Shown: in pieces, positions 9,009 to 17,846 of the stretch
Layout: every line of letters starts with the position of its first letter
Position numbering within the stretch: position 1 is the first letter of the stretch
From: an uncultured bacterium
GTDB taxonomy: Bacteria; Verrucomicrobiota; Lentisphaeria; Victivallales; UBA1829
Length of the DNA: 64,000 nucleotides
Reading direction: 5' to 3'
Assembly: GCA_900548385.1 (NCBI GenBank)
Contig: URKJ01000015.1
Location: 1 to 64,000, forward strand
Notes under the pieces: generated by a model
Told to the model about the DNA's origin: nothing
The model's input: only the letters and a program-made list of their open reading frames with translations
Database searches by the model: none
Made by a program: the position numbers and the translations under genes

Positions 9009-10106
9009 ATGGCGGAATTTTACGATCCTTATATGCGCGCGAAGATGGAAGACGGAACGGGAATGGTGTGGAAAAGCGTGGACGATACTCCGTTTGTTCT
9101 GGAAGGGTTTTACTGGAGGAAACCCGGCGGGGAATTCCGCCGTATGCCGCATTGTCCGCTTCCGCCGGGAGTGGAGGCGCACGCTCCGCAGACCGCCGGC
9201 GGACAGCTCCGGTTCAAAACGGATTCCGCAAAAATCATGCTCCGCGCCGCCGTCCGCACGCGCGACAACGATGCGGATATTATGACATACGGGCGCATCG
9301 GGTTTGATATTTACTGCGGAGCGCCGGGAGTGTCGCGCTATGCCGGAGTGACGCATATCAATTTCGACACCGTCCGTTCGTTTGCCGCGGAATACTGCAC
9401 CACGCTGTTCGATGCGCCTGCCGGACGCCGCCGCATGCGGGAGTTTACGGTCAATTTCCCGCTTTATGCGCAGGTCGACCGTCTGGAGATCGGATTTGAA
9501 CCGGGAGCGGAGTTCGCCGCTCCGTCGCCGCGGGTCTGTGAACGCCCGATCGTCTGGTACGGAACCTCCATTACGCAGGGATGCTGTGCGTCGCGTCCGG
9601 GAATGGCTGCAACGAATATCGTGTCGCGCCTGCTGAACCGTCCCGTTCTCAATTTCGGTTTTGCCGGATCGGGGAAAGGGGAGCCGGAGGTGGCGGAGAC
9701 GCTGGCGGAAATCGAGTCGCCCGCAATGTTCCTGCTGGATTACGACGCCAACACGAGTGAAGAGGAACTCGCCGCCACTCTGCCGGGATTTATCGGGATC
9801 CTGAGAAAACGGCATCCCGGAACTCCGGTCGTGACGATTTCCCGCCTGCCGTTTCCCGCCGATTTCCCGTTCGATCCCGAAGATTCCTTTGAGGAAAACA
9901 CGCGCCGCCGCCGGGAGATTCACCGGAACAATCTGTTCCGTCTGCGGGAAGCCGGAGACCGGAATATCCACTTCATTGACGGCTGTTCCCTTTACGGGGA
10001 GGATTTTTCGGAGTGCTCCTCGGACAACTGTCATTCTTCCGATCTTGGATTTTACCGGACGGCCCATGCGCTTGCGCCGGAGCTCCGGCGTATTCTGGAA
10101 GCGTGA
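9009..10106 (+). CDS. SGNH/GDSL-type hydrolase (probable carbohydrate esterase)
   Basis: 365 residues in two parts: an N-terminal beta-rich domain (to about residue 180) and an SGNH hydrolase domain. The latter starts with the block-I motif IVWYGTSITQGCCASRPG, whose Ser is the nucleophile. NFGFAGSGKGE follows as the glycine block, and the DNCHSSDLGFY segment carries the catalytic Asp/His pair near residue 340. The family includes acetyl-esterases acting on sugars and polysaccharides. No signal peptide is obvious. AGGAGA lies 7 bases before the ATG. Its last 134 bases overlap comEC, which is read from the other strand. Confidence 0.82.
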   Translation: MAEFYDPYMRAKMEDGTGMVWKSVDDTPFVLEGFYWRKPGGEFRRMPHCPLPPGVEAHAPQTAGGQLRFKTDSAKIMLRAAVRTRDNDADIMTYGRIGFDIYCGAPGVSRYAGVTHINFDTVRSFAAEYCTTLFDAPAGRRRMREFTVNFPLYAQVDRLEIGFEPGAEFAAPSPRVCERPIVWYGTSITQGCCASRPGMAATNIVSRLLNRPVLNFGFAGSGKGEPEVAETLAEIESPAMFLLDYDANTSEEELAATLPGFIGILRKRHPGTPVVTISRLPFPADFPFDPEDSFEENTRRRREIHRNNLFRLREAGDRNIHFIDGCSLYGEDFSECSSDNCHSSDLGFYRTAHALAPELRRILEA

Positions 10107-12240
10107 GGGTGTCGTATTGAATCTCCCGTTCCGGCGGGAGAGCGATCGTTTGGAGTAGTTGCCCGTTCCGGTGGATTTCCAGACTTCCGCCCTGCATCGG
10201 AGTTTCCCGGAATCGCAGAAGAAGTCCGTTCCACGGCGGCAGAAGGCGGAGCAGAAAGCCGTCCGCCGTCTTGCGGTATTCCGCTGAAGCGGAGGGAAGA
10301 GGTTCAGCGGGAAGCCCCAGTTCCGCCGCCCGTTTCTGCGCTCTCCGCGCATAAAGAGCGTTGATCCGGACCGGGGCGGCGAAGTGCAGTCCGCGGACGG
10401 TGAACAGATTCAGAAACGCCGTCGCTCCGCCGCAGGAATCGCGTCTTGCCGAATCGCAGAAGAGTTCTTCTGCCGCGGTGATTCCCCGGCTGTGCAGATA
10501 ACTTGCGGCATCCCGTGCCGCTCCATAGTCGGGCATATTGATGACAAGCGCCCGGCGGACGGCTGGATCCGAAAGAATCAGCATCGGTCGTACTCCGCCG
10601 CCGTGACGGATCAGCAGTTCCGGCCGGAGTGCCAGCGGCGAGAGCAGAAAACCGGCGGAAACCAGCACCAGCAGGATCGCAAGCGCAAGTTCCATCCGGC
10701 GCGTCCGGCTCCGGAAAAATGCCGCCAGCAGAATCAGATAGATCAGAACGCCCCACCATGGCGAGGGGCGGGTATAGAGAAATCCCGCATCTGCAAAGAA
10801 AGAGGAGATCGCGCGGAGCAGACTGAGCATCGGTGCCATCAGGAGTCCGCAGAGCTCCGGCACGCCGGGAATCCAGCAGAAACAGAGTCCGAAGACAAAG
10901 ATTGCGAAGCAGAGCCACGCCGCCGGAGACATCAGCAGATATGCCGGAACCGCAAACGGGGAAAAGAGTCCCTGACGGAGCATTGAGACGCCGAAACTCG
11001 CCAGCCATGCGGCGGCGGAGGCTCCCAGCGAAAAGATCAGCAGACCAGCCGCAGCTCTCCGGAGAACGCCCGGATCGCGGAACCGGTATTTCCAGCGGGA
11101 GAACGCGGCGGAACGGATTCCGTTCAGCCAGTCGCCGCAAATCAGCAGGAACGCCACGCAGAGGAACGAGTACTGAAATCCCGAATCGAGTGGAGAGAGC
11201 GGATTCCAGAGAATCAGCAGAACCGCGGCAAGTGCGATCGTGTTCATCGGACGGGTACGGCAGTGAAACGTTTTCAGCAGAGCCCATACGGCGAACATGA
11301 CAAACGCCCGTACCGCCGGTCCCTGCATTCCGGTGGAGAGCGCATAGAGCAATACCGGAATCAGTGCCGGGATCCAGCGCATCGTGAACGGAAACGGCCG
11401 CAGAAGCAGCAGGACGATTCCGGTAAACAGCGCGATATGGAGTCCGCTGACGCAAAGGACATGGATCGTTCCGCTTTGCAGAAAATCGGCTTTGGTTTCC
11501 GCGTCGATCCCCTGTTTTATCCCGAAGAGCAGAGCGGCGGCAGCGGCGCGGTTCTGCGCGCCCAGCGGTTTGCCGAATGCTTCAAGAACTGTGCCGCGCA
11601 GATCGTAAAGCCGCCGGAGCAACGGGGAGCCGCGCTGAAGAAGTTCCGTTTCCCGGACGGTCAGAATACGGTCGGCGCCTTTGTAGCGGGCGTAGGTCGC
11701 AAGATCGAATGCGCCCGGCGCGCCGGAATTGACGACCGGTTCCAGTGTTCCGGTTACGCGGCAGACGTCTCCGTATCCCGGTGCGACGCCGGAAGTGCGG
11801 GGGAGACGGAGGAACAGTTTCCCGGAAGCCGTCTGCCAGGTGTCGGACGGTGTGTAGCGGAATTCCATCGCTTCCGCCAGCGTGTAAAACGGTGCATTCG
11901 GCAGCCAGGAAGGCGTTCCGCCGCAGAGCGAGGGATCCGTCATGAGCACGCGGAGTTCCACGCCGGCGGTTCTTTCCGGCAGCCGCGGTTCCGGGCGTCC
12001 GGCAAGATGCAGGGAGAACAGCAGCAGAAGAGTCGGAAACATCCACATCCGCAGAGTCCGGGCGCTGCCGAGCAGAAACCAGACTGCCAGAGTGAGCGGA
12101 AGCGGGGCGAGGGCGCAGGTGTTCGCGGATAGACCGGGTGTGATGAGCGTTGGTAAATCCGCATTCAGGACGGCGAGGAGGGCGATCAGGCACGGAAACG
12201 AATCCGCGAATTTGCGGCACGCATCGCGCAGACGGTTCAT
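9973..12240 (-). CDS. comEC: ComEC/Rec2-type competence membrane protein with degenerate C-terminal domain
   Basis: 755 residues. The N-terminal third has two or three helices plus an OB-like DUF4131 region. The competence core then begins with ALLFGIKQGIDAETK and SGTIHVLCVSGLHIALFTG and runs through LYALSTGMQGPAVRAFVMF, hallmarks of the ComEC channel that takes single-stranded DNA across the inner membrane. After about residue 560 comes a region that aligns in pattern with the usual metallo-beta-lactamase-like domain (RALVINMPDYGAARDAASYLHSRGI). Its metal site is gone: the position of TH-x-H-x-DHxGG reads CDSARRDSCGG. The start overlaps the stop of the kinase gene as ATGA, so translation is probably coupled. 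Confidence 0.85.
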   Translation of the reverse strand: MNRLRDACRKFADSFPCLIALLAVLNADLPTLITPGLSANTCALAPLPLTLAVWFLLGSARTLRMWMFPTLLLLFSLHLAGRPEPRLPERTAGVELRVLMTDPSLCGGTPSWLPNAPFYTLAEAMEFRYTPSDTWQTASGKLFLRLPRTSGVAPGYGDVCRVTGTLEPVVNSGAPGAFDLATYARYKGADRILTVRETELLQRGSPLLRRLYDLRGTVLEAFGKPLGAQNRAAAAALLFGIKQGIDAETKADFLQSGTIHVLCVSGLHIALFTGIVLLLLRPFPFTMRWIPALIPVLLYALSTGMQGPAVRAFVMFAVWALLKTFHCRTRPMNTIALAAVLLILWNPLSPLDSGFQYSFLCVAFLLICGDWLNGIRSAAFSRWKYRFRDPGVLRRAAAGLLIFSLGASAAAWLASFGVSMLRQGLFSPFAVPAYLLMSPAAWLCFAIFVFGLCFCWIPGVPELCGLLMAPMLSLLRAISSFFADAGFLYTRPSPWWGVLIYLILLAAFFRSRTRRMELALAILLVLVSAGFLLSPLALRPELLIRHGGGVRPMLILSDPAVRRALVINMPDYGAARDAASYLHSRGITAAEELFCDSARRDSCGGATAFLNLFTVRGLHFAAPVRINALYARRAQKRAAELGLPAEPLPSASAEYRKTADGFLLRLLPPWNGLLLRFRETPMQGGSLEIHRNGQLLQTIALPPEREIQYDTLTLPEYAGAPAQAHGPSGKIQDRKNDSCPRSTPKNPPRKGNSRQ

Positions 12241-13034
12241 TTCCGTTCCCGCTTCAGGAGATCGCAGAGTGTATCGGCGGAGACGGGGACGGGGCCCGCG
12301 TAGCCGGAGACGACTGTTTCGCAGAGTTCCCGGTCCGTTATGCGGAATGCGGGATGATATTTGTTCAGAACCTGCCGGAGGGAGGAGGCAAGGCGGTACA
12401 GGTCTTCCGTCATGCGTTTACGGGAGGGGGAGGAGAGAATCGCGGCGCCGTCGAGATCCCAGGTCCCCGGCTTCCCGTCGGGAGTCCAGTAGATATTGCT
12501 GAGTTTGTAATCTCCGTGCACGATGTTCCGGCGGTGCAGTTCCGTCAGCAGGGCGACGGCTTTTCCGGTCAGCGGACCGAGGAGCTCCGCGGGTGAGTCC
12601 GTCCGGGCGAGCAGCCCGTGACAGCTTCTGGCGTTTTCGAGCGCTTCGTTGATGATGTAACCGGCATGCAGAAGGAGTCCGGTGCGGTGTTCGCCGACCG
12701 CCAGGACGGCGGGGGTTTCGATCCCCGCGCGGATCAGCGCATTGGTTGCGGCGGCGGCGCGGAAAGAGCGTGCCCGGCGGAACAGATAACGGAGCATGAA
12801 ACGGAACCCTTTGCTGTTGGTCCGTTTGAGAAAGACGGGACCGACGGGAGGAAGAACGCGGATGGCGGCGGTGGTGGTTCTGGAGTCTTTCAGAGTTGTG
12901 CCGCGGGAGAGCGAGGAGTCGACGGTTTCCAGAAACCGGGCGAAGTCTTCCGCCGGGAGAAGCGGGGAAAGCCGGAAAAACCAGCCCCGTCGGTGAAAGC
13001 GGACGGGCTGTCCGGAACGGTTCCAGGTGTTCAT
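12237..13034 (-). CDS. Lipopolysaccharide kinase family protein (Kdo/WaaP type)
   Basis: 265 residues with a protein-kinase-like fold. IVHGDYKLSNIYW is the catalytic loop (HGDxxxxN) and GTWDLDGA the metal-binding Asp motif; VFLKRTNSKGFR near residue 85 supplies the ATP-binding lysine. Such kinases phosphorylate Kdo or heptose in the LPS core, on the cytoplasmic face. The ATG at 13034 was chosen because GGAGGAGAA lies just upstream and a good promoter precedes it; the longer frame to 13313 crosses that promoter. It is followed by comEC with a 4-base overlap. Confidence 0.78.
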   Translation of the reverse strand: MNTWNRSGQPVRFHRRGWFFRLSPLLPAEDFARFLETVDSSLSRGTTLKDSRTTTAAIRVLPPVGPVFLKRTNSKGFRFMLRYLFRRARSFRAAAATNALIRAGIETPAVLAVGEHRTGLLLHAGYIINEALENARSCHGLLARTDSPAELLGPLTGKAVALLTELHRRNIVHGDYKLSNIYWTPDGKPGTWDLDGAAILSSPSRKRMTEDLYRLASSLRQVLNKYHPAFRITDRELCETVVSGYAGPVPVSADTLCDLLKRERK

Positions 13035-13071
13035 GATGCGTTTGTTCTCCTCCGGGTTTGATTCAGCGGCA

Positions 13072-13100
13072 ACTATAGCACGCTTTTGCCCGGATTGCAA
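13072..13100 (-). promoter_or_regulatory. Promoter of the WaaP-type kinase/comEC pair
   Basis: On the minus strand, TTGCAA (13100-13095) and TATAGT (13077-13072) are 17 bases apart, about 40 bases before the start codon. Confidence 0.6.
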
Positions 13101-13129
13101 AAAAATGTTTTGATTTTTCCGGGGGTGTG

Positions 13130-13157
13130 TTGTATTTGATATAGCGCCGTGTATATT
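13130..13157 (+). promoter_or_regulatory. Candidate promoter of the Minf_1886-family gene
   Basis: TTGTAT at 13130-13135 and TATATT at 13152-13157 are 16 bases apart, 52 bases before the start at 13210. It is divergent from the kinase promoter. Confidence 0.4.
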
Positions 13158-13209
13158 ATCTTTACAGAATTTATTCTGGATATCGAAACATGATACGGGA
13201 GAGAGCCGG

Positions 13210-13635
13210 ATGCCGGACGAAAATTTCATTGAAATAGTAGACAAGATCATACAGGACGATGTCCGGTATCGCGCCGGGGCGTATGAATTTGTCAACGGTG
13301 CGGTTTCGTTCACGATCCGGAAACTCCAGCGGGAATCGAAATCGAAACGGGAGCGTCATGTTTCCGGCGAGGAGCTGATTCACGGCGTTGCGGAATTTGC
13401 GGTGCAGGAGTTCGGTCCCCTTGCGTGGAGCGTGCTGGAAGACTGGGGGCTCGTGAGCGGAGCCGCCGTGGGAGACGTGGTGTTCAATATGATCCGGAAC
13501 GGGCTTCTGACCGCCAGCGAGAACGATTCCCGCGAAGATTTCAACCGGATTCCGGATTTGAAAAAACTGCTTCCGGGCTCCGGTCGTTCCGCGGGAAAAA
13601 AGAGGCGCAGGAACGATCCGCCGGTCATTGCCTGA
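13210..13635 (+). CDS. Minf_1886 family protein (conserved, function unknown)
   Basis: 141 residues. It matches the Minf_1886 family found in Verrucomicrobia, Planctomycetes and relatives. The key stretches are DDVRYRAGAYEFVNGAVSF, the HVSGEELIHGVAEFAVQEFG helix pair, SVLEDWGLVSG and the terminal SREDFNRIPDLK. The tail is basic (GKKRRRND). The protein is small, soluble and of unknown activity. It supports placement of the organism in the PVC group. GGGAGAG lies just upstream of the ATG. Confidence 0.8.
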   Translation: MPDENFIEIVDKIIQDDVRYRAGAYEFVNGAVSFTIRKLQRESKSKRERHVSGEELIHGVAEFAVQEFGPLAWSVLEDWGLVSGAAVGDVVFNMIRNGLLTASENDSREDFNRIPDLKKLLPGSGRSAGKKRRRNDPPVIA

Positions 13636-13664
13636 AAAAAATCTTCATTCTTTGAGAAAATGAT

Positions 13665-13692
13665 TTGATTTTACAGGCTTTTGGGGTAAACT
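13665..13692 (+). promoter_or_regulatory. Candidate promoter of the LysM lipoprotein gene
   Basis: TTGATT at 13665-13670 and TAAACT at 13687-13692 are 16 bases apart, 55 bases upstream of the ATG. Confidence 0.4.
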
Positions 13693-13746
13693 ATCAGAGA
13701 TAATGCAAGATCACAAAAATATAGAGACCAATGGAGGTTTTCAGAG

Positions 13747-14898
13747 ATGAATGGCAAATTGTTTGTCGGAGGAGTGTCCGCAGCCCTGCTGGCGGGCGGA
13801 ATGATGGTGATGACCGGATGTGCATCTGTGGAAGATGATCCGATGCCGCCCGGAGCGTATGTCCCCGGAGAAGCGCAGGCGCCGATCGTTGTCCGCGGCA
13901 ACAATGATGCTCCGGTGGTCGATCCGCTTCCCGAACCGACGCCGATTCCGGCGGCTCCTGTCGTTCAGCCGGAACAGCCGCCTCTCCCTCCCGCAGTGGA
14001 ACAGCCCGCAAAGAAACCCGCTCCCGTCGCTCCGAAAAAAGTTCAGCCGCCGGCACGGAAAGACGACGTGACCCATGTGATCCGTAAAGGGGATTCGTTC
14101 TGGAGCATTGCGGCGCAGTACGGCACAAGCATGGATGCGATTGCCGCCGCAAATGCGGACATGAACCCGCTCAAACTCCGGGTCGGCGACAAAGTCGTTG
14201 TTCCGGCTCCCGGATCAAGAAAGTATACGAAAGCAGCGAAGGCGTCTGCCGCGAAAACCGCTCCGAATGCCAGAAAACGGACGGTTGCCAAGCCGGCGAA
14301 GAACGATGGTACTTATGTGGTCCGCAAAGGCGATTCGTTCAGCCGTATTGCCGCCCGTCACCGTGTCAAAGCCGCCGATCTTGCCGCGGCGAACAATATG
14401 ACGCTTGATCAGACCCTCTGGGTCGGTCAGAAACTCGTGATCCCGAAAGCCGGTGTTCCGGTTGCCAAACGTGCGGCGAAACCGGCTGATACCGCATCGA
14501 AGAAAACCGCAGTGAAGAAAGACCCGGTTCCCGCAACGCAGGAAGCAGAGGCTCCTGTTCCGCCTGCCGGCGGTGCCGCCGTTCCTGCTCCTGCCGCACA
14601 GGAAAATGTTCCGGCGGCTCCCGCTGTTCCGGGCGAATCCGCTCCGGCGGTTCCCGCCCCTGCCGCGGAAGTTCCGGCTTCGGTTGCATCCCCTGCCGCT
14701 TTGAATGCCGTTGCGCAGGATACGACTCCGGTTGCGGCACCCGTCACCGGCGGCTATACCGCGGATATCGACGAGGATACCACACTGGAAGCGCTTGCTC
14801 AGAAATACGGTTTCGGCGTTGCGGAACTGAAGAAGCTGAATCCGGAGATCCCGGCGAACGGGAAAGTCCGTGCCGGTTCGGTCATCAAGCTGCCCTGA
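13747..14898 (+). CDS. LysM-repeat lipoprotein, probable peptidoglycan-binding envelope protein
   Basis: 383 residues. The signal peptide ends in a lipobox, MVMTGC, with the lipidated Cys near residue 25. A Pro-rich linker follows. LysM 1 begins THVIRKGDSFWSIAAQYGTS and LysM 2 begins TYVVRKGDSFSRIAARH. After a long Ala/Pro-rich spacer a third, weaker LysM-like unit (DEDTTLEALAQKYGFG) ends the protein. LysM units bind the glycan strands of peptidoglycan, so the protein probably tethers the outer membrane to the wall. No catalytic domain is present. GGAGG lies 8-12 bases before the ATG. It is monocistronic, with a strong terminator. Confidence 0.88.
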   Translation: MNGKLFVGGVSAALLAGGMMVMTGCASVEDDPMPPGAYVPGEAQAPIVVRGNNDAPVVDPLPEPTPIPAAPVVQPEQPPLPPAVEQPAKKPAPVAPKKVQPPARKDDVTHVIRKGDSFWSIAAQYGTSMDAIAAANADMNPLKLRVGDKVVVPAPGSRKYTKAAKASAAKTAPNARKRTVAKPAKNDGTYVVRKGDSFSRIAARHRVKAADLAAANNMTLDQTLWVGQKLVIPKAGVPVAKRAAKPADTASKKTAVKKDPVPATQEAEAPVPPAGGAAVPAPAAQENVPAAPAVPGESAPAVPAPAAEVPASVASPAALNAVAQDTTPVAAPVTGGYTADIDEDTTLEALAQKYGFGVAELKKLNPEIPANGKVRAGSVIKLP

Positions 14899-14918
14899 TC
14901 GCCTTTGTTAATGATTTC

Positions 14919-14957
14919 ACGCCGGATTTGATCAAGATCAGTCCGGCGTATTTTTTT
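14919..14957 (+). terminator. Terminator of the LysM gene
   Basis: ACGCCGGA pairs with TCCGGCGT, extended by an inner TGATC/GATCA pairing, and is followed by a run of T. It ends about 10 bases before the ispD start, so ispD must be transcribed by readthrough or from an unseen promoter. Confidence 0.75.
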
Positions 14958-14967
14958 GGATGGGAAA

Positions 14968-15657
14968 ATGAGTTTTTACAGGAATACGGGAATCGTGATT
15001 GCCGCCGGAGGAAGTTCCACCCGGTTCGGCGGCGGCAACAAACTGCTTTGTGAACTGTGCGGGATGCCGGTGTTTCTGCACGGGATCCATACGCTCGGAA
15101 CGCTGGTGCCGTCGGAACATATCGTGCTTGCCGTTCATGCGGATTTTCTGAAAGAGTTTCAGCGTCAGGTGGAACGGCATCTGCCGGGGCTGGCTTTGCG
15201 GATGATTCCCGGCGGGGCGACCCGGACCGAATCCGTGCTCCGTGCTTTGGAGGCGTTGCCGCAGGGGTTGGAGTTCGTCGCGGTGCATGATGCGGCGCGT
15301 CCGCTCGTGACAGCCGAGCTGTTCCGCCGTTGTTATGATGCCTGTGTCGGGCATGGGGCTGCGATTGCTGCGCACCGGATCAACGACACGGTGAAGATGC
15401 AGGCTCCGGACGGGCTGTTGGCGACTCCGCCGGTTGAGCGGGATCTGCTTTGGGGGATCGAAACGCCGCAGATGTTCCGCTTCCCGGAACTGCTTTCCGT
15501 GCTCCGCCGCGCGCTTGCCGAGGGACGCAGTTTCACCGACGACGCCGCCGCGTTGGAGTTCTATACAGGAATCCGTGCCGTCCCGGTCGAAAACCGGGAT
15601 AACAACATCAAGATTACGCGCATGGCGGATCTCCGCATTGCGGAAGCCTCTCTGTAA
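14968..15657 (+). CDS. ispD: 2-C-methyl-D-erythritol 4-phosphate cytidylyltransferase
   Basis: 229 residues. It makes CDP-methylerythritol in the MEP route to isoprenoids. The CTP-binding loop AAGGSSTRFGGGNK is at the N-terminus, with VHDAARPLV in the middle, INDTVKM and TPQMFRFPEL after it, and FTDDAAALE near the end; these are the classical IspD blocks. The length is normal. The ATG at 14968 is taken as the start; an in-frame TTG at 14956 lies inside the upstream terminator's T-run. The Shine-Dalgarno site is weak (GGATGGG). It is convergent with the sigma-factor-like gene, which ends 2 bases away. Confidence 0.93.
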   Translation: MSFYRNTGIVIAAGGSSTRFGGGNKLLCELCGMPVFLHGIHTLGTLVPSEHIVLAVHADFLKEFQRQVERHLPGLALRMIPGGATRTESVLRALEALPQGLEFVAVHDAARPLVTAELFRRCYDACVGHGAAIAAHRINDTVKMQAPDGLLATPPVERDLLWGIETPQMFRFPELLSVLRRALAEGRSFTDDAAALEFYTGIRAVPVENRDNNIKITRMADLRIAEASL

Positions 15658-15659
15658 GT

Positions 15660-16187
15660 TCAGACCGCTTCGGCGGAAAACTCTTTCATCAGGATGCGCA
15701 GACGGCGCATAAGACGGGTTTTCACAAGATACACCATCTCCGGAAGCATGGAGCACATGACGGCGGTTTCACGGGCGGACTTCCCGTCGAGCACATGAAA
15801 TTCAAACGCGGAGTATTCACCGGGCTTCTCTTCCTGCCGCAGTTTCTGGAGTGCCTGATCAAGGACATGTTTCTTCCATTCCGATTTCCACAGCTCCGGC
15901 GTCAGTTTCATGCGGTCCGGAGCGGCGGGGAGTTCCGCGAGGCATTGCGTGAGAACCCGGTACATGAAATCCGGAAAGACGCCGCGGGAAGTGTCGTATA
16001 CAAAACATTCCGATTCTCCGAAGACGGCCCGTTCAAAGATTTCGAGGAGCGTTTCCGCTTCTCCCGCACGATAGCCGAGATTCAGCAGGATCCGCGTCAG
16101 AAACGGAAAATAGATGTTTCGGAACAGGGCGCGCGGAACGGGCGAACCCGTGCGTACCCGCTCCAACAGAGGAGGTTCGTGAGACAT
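15660..16187 (-). CDS. Divergent ECF-like sigma factor
   Basis: 175 residues. An N-terminal helical part (FPFLTRILLNLGYRAGEAETLLEIFERAVF) resembles sigma region 2. A C-terminal part (DQALQKLRQEE to SARETAVMCSMLPEMVYLVKTRLMRRLRILM) has the layout of region 4.2 with a helix-turn-helix. The family call is tentative because several conserved region-2 residues are not obvious. It starts 4 bases after the stop of kdsD on the same strand, so the two are co-transcribed. No anti-sigma factor is adjacent. An alternative is a small helix-turn-helix regulator. Confidence 0.55.
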   Translation of the reverse strand: MSHEPPLLERVRTGSPVPRALFRNIYFPFLTRILLNLGYRAGEAETLLEIFERAVFGESECFVYDTSRGVFPDFMYRVLTQCLAELPAAPDRMKLTPELWKSEWKKHVLDQALQKLRQEEKPGEYSAFEFHVLDGKSARETAVMCSMLPEMVYLVKTRLMRRLRILMKEFSAEAV

Positions 16188-16191
16188 GGGA

Positions 16192-17169
16192 TTACATCAG
16201 TTTGAGACCGGGAAGATCCTGAATGTCCACAACGCCGACGACTTTGCCGTCGGTATCCGTAACGATGATGTCGTCCACTTTCCGGACTTCGACGAGACGG
16301 AGCACTTCAATGGCAAGCGCATCGCTGCGGATGGAGGCTGGATTTGGCGTCATGACTTCGGCGATATTTTTCAGCAGAATATCGGGAACGCCCGCACGGC
16401 GGCGGAAATCGCCGTCGGTGAAGATTCCCGCCGGACGGCCGTCCCCGTCGACGATGATCGCGGAACCGCTGCGGCACGCGGTCATTTTCAGCAGGGTGTC
16501 TTTGACATTGTAATCTTTTGTGACGGTCGCCAGCCGGTCGCCGCTGCGCATGGCGTCGCCGACCCGCATGGTGACGGCGCGCCCGATCGCTCCCGCCGGG
16601 TGAAGTCTTCCGAAATCCTCTTTTGTGAATTTGCGGAGAGCGAGGAGCGTCATGGCGAGCGCATCGCCGATCGCAAGCTGTACGGTGGAAGAAGTCGTCG
16701 GAGCGAGATTGAACGGACACGCTTCGCGCGGAACGGTGGTCGCCACATGGATGTCGCTGAGCTGAGCGAGCGTGGAATTGCTGTTGCCGGTCAGGGCGGC
16801 GACACGGACGCCGAGACGTTTTGCCGGCACGACAACGCGGACCAGTTCATCGCTTTCGCCGCTGTAACTGATGGTGATGAGCAGATCGTCTTTCTGGATC
16901 ATCCCGAGGTCGCCGTGCATGGCTTCGACGGAGTGCATGAAGATCGTCGGCGAACCGGTGCTGGCCATTGTGGCGGCAATTTTGCTGCCGATGTGTCCGC
17001 TTTTGCCGATGCCGGAGATCACGATCTTCGCGCCGGAATCAAGAGTTTGACAGCATGCTTCCACCAGTTTGACGAAATCGCCGTTGAGGGTGTTTTTAAT
17101 CGCTTCGAGTCCTTCAATCTCAATGGCGAGCACTTCTTTTGCTTTTGTCAGTATCGCTTCGGAATCCAC
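16192..17169 (-). CDS. kdsD: Arabinose-5-phosphate isomerase (KpsF/GutQ family)
   Basis: 325 residues. An SIS domain is followed by two CBS domains. VISGIGKSGHIGSKIAATMAST and ISYSGESDELVRVV are the sugar-phosphate-binding SIS motifs, PREACPFNLAPTTSST is the family signature, and the CBS pair occupies the last 120 residues. The enzyme converts ribulose-5-phosphate to arabinose-5-phosphate, the first step toward Kdo for LPS. It starts with GTG; AGGAG lies about 10 bases upstream. The WaaP-type kinase earlier in the window fits the same LPS theme. Confidence 0.93.
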   Translation of the reverse strand: MDSEAILTKAKEVLAIEIEGLEAIKNTLNGDFVKLVEACCQTLDSGAKIVISGIGKSGHIGSKIAATMASTGSPTIFMHSVEAMHGDLGMIQKDDLLITISYSGESDELVRVVVPAKRLGVRVAALTGNSNSTLAQLSDIHVATTVPREACPFNLAPTTSSTVQLAIGDALAMTLLALRKFTKEDFGRLHPAGAIGRAVTMRVGDAMRSGDRLATVTKDYNVKDTLLKMTACRSGSAIIVDGDGRPAGIFTDGDFRRRAGVPDILLKNIAEVMTPNPASIRSDALAIEVLRLVEVRKVDDIIVTDTDGKVVGVVDIQDLPGLKLM

Positions 17170-17234
17170 GGTTTCAGTTCTCCTCTGTTTCCGGGTAATA
17201 TATACCCGGAGAACCGATTTCTCAAGGCCGTTTT

Positions 17235-17837
17235 TCAGTGAATGTCAATTTTACGGTCTTTATAGTAATATTCGCGGTCGCGATCGTTGATTTCCCGGAG
17301 GACGCGGCAGGGATTTCCGACAGCCACGACGTTGGCGGGAATATCCTTTGTGACGATGCTTCCGGCGCCGATGACGGAATTGTCGCCGATCGTGACGCCG
17401 GGCAGAATGACCGCGCCCGCGCCGATCCAGACGTTGTTTCCGATCCGCACGGGGATGTTGAACTGGGCGACTTTGCGGCGGAGGCCGGGATCAATGGGGT
17501 GTCCCGCCACGGCGACGGTCACATTGGGACCGAACATGACGCTGTCGCCGACATAGATGTCGCAGTCGTCCACAAGCGTGAGATTGAAATTTGCGTAGAC
17601 GTTGTTTCCGAAATGGGTATTGATTCCCCAATTTGCGTGAAGCGGCGGTTCCACATAACAGTTTTCCCCGACTTCCGCCAGAATCTCTTTCAGCAGCGCC
17701 ATGCGCTTCGGCATTTCCGAGGGACGGGTCCGGTTGAAATCATAGAGGCGGTCCAGACATTTCAGCTGCTCTTTGGCGACTTCTTCATCGGTACAGAAAT
17801 AGAGCTGCCCGTTTTTCATGCGTTCTCTGGTATTCAT
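17235..17837 (-). CDS. Sugar O-acetyltransferase (LacA/Maa type)
   Basis: 200 residues with a left-handed beta-helix of hexapeptide repeats. The N-terminal cap (MKNGQLYFCTDEE) and the sequence INTHFGNNVYANFNLTLVDDC, with the catalytic-His region AVAGHPIDP and the tail IGNNVWIGAGAVILPGVTIG, match galactoside and maltose O-acetyltransferases. They move acetyl from acetyl-CoA to a sugar hydroxyl. It begins 9 bases after the SGNH hydrolase gene, so an acetyl-transfer enzyme and a probable deacetylase are encoded together. Confidence 0.9.
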   Translation of the reverse strand: MNTRERMKNGQLYFCTDEEVAKEQLKCLDRLYDFNRTRPSEMPKRMALLKEILAEVGENCYVEPPLHANWGINTHFGNNVYANFNLTLVDDCDIYVGDSVMFGPNVTVAVAGHPIDPGLRRKVAQFNIPVRIGNNVWIGAGAVILPGVTIGDNSVIGAGSIVTKDIPANVVAVGNPCRVLREINDRDREYYYKDRKIDIH

Positions 17838-17846
17838 CAGAACTCC

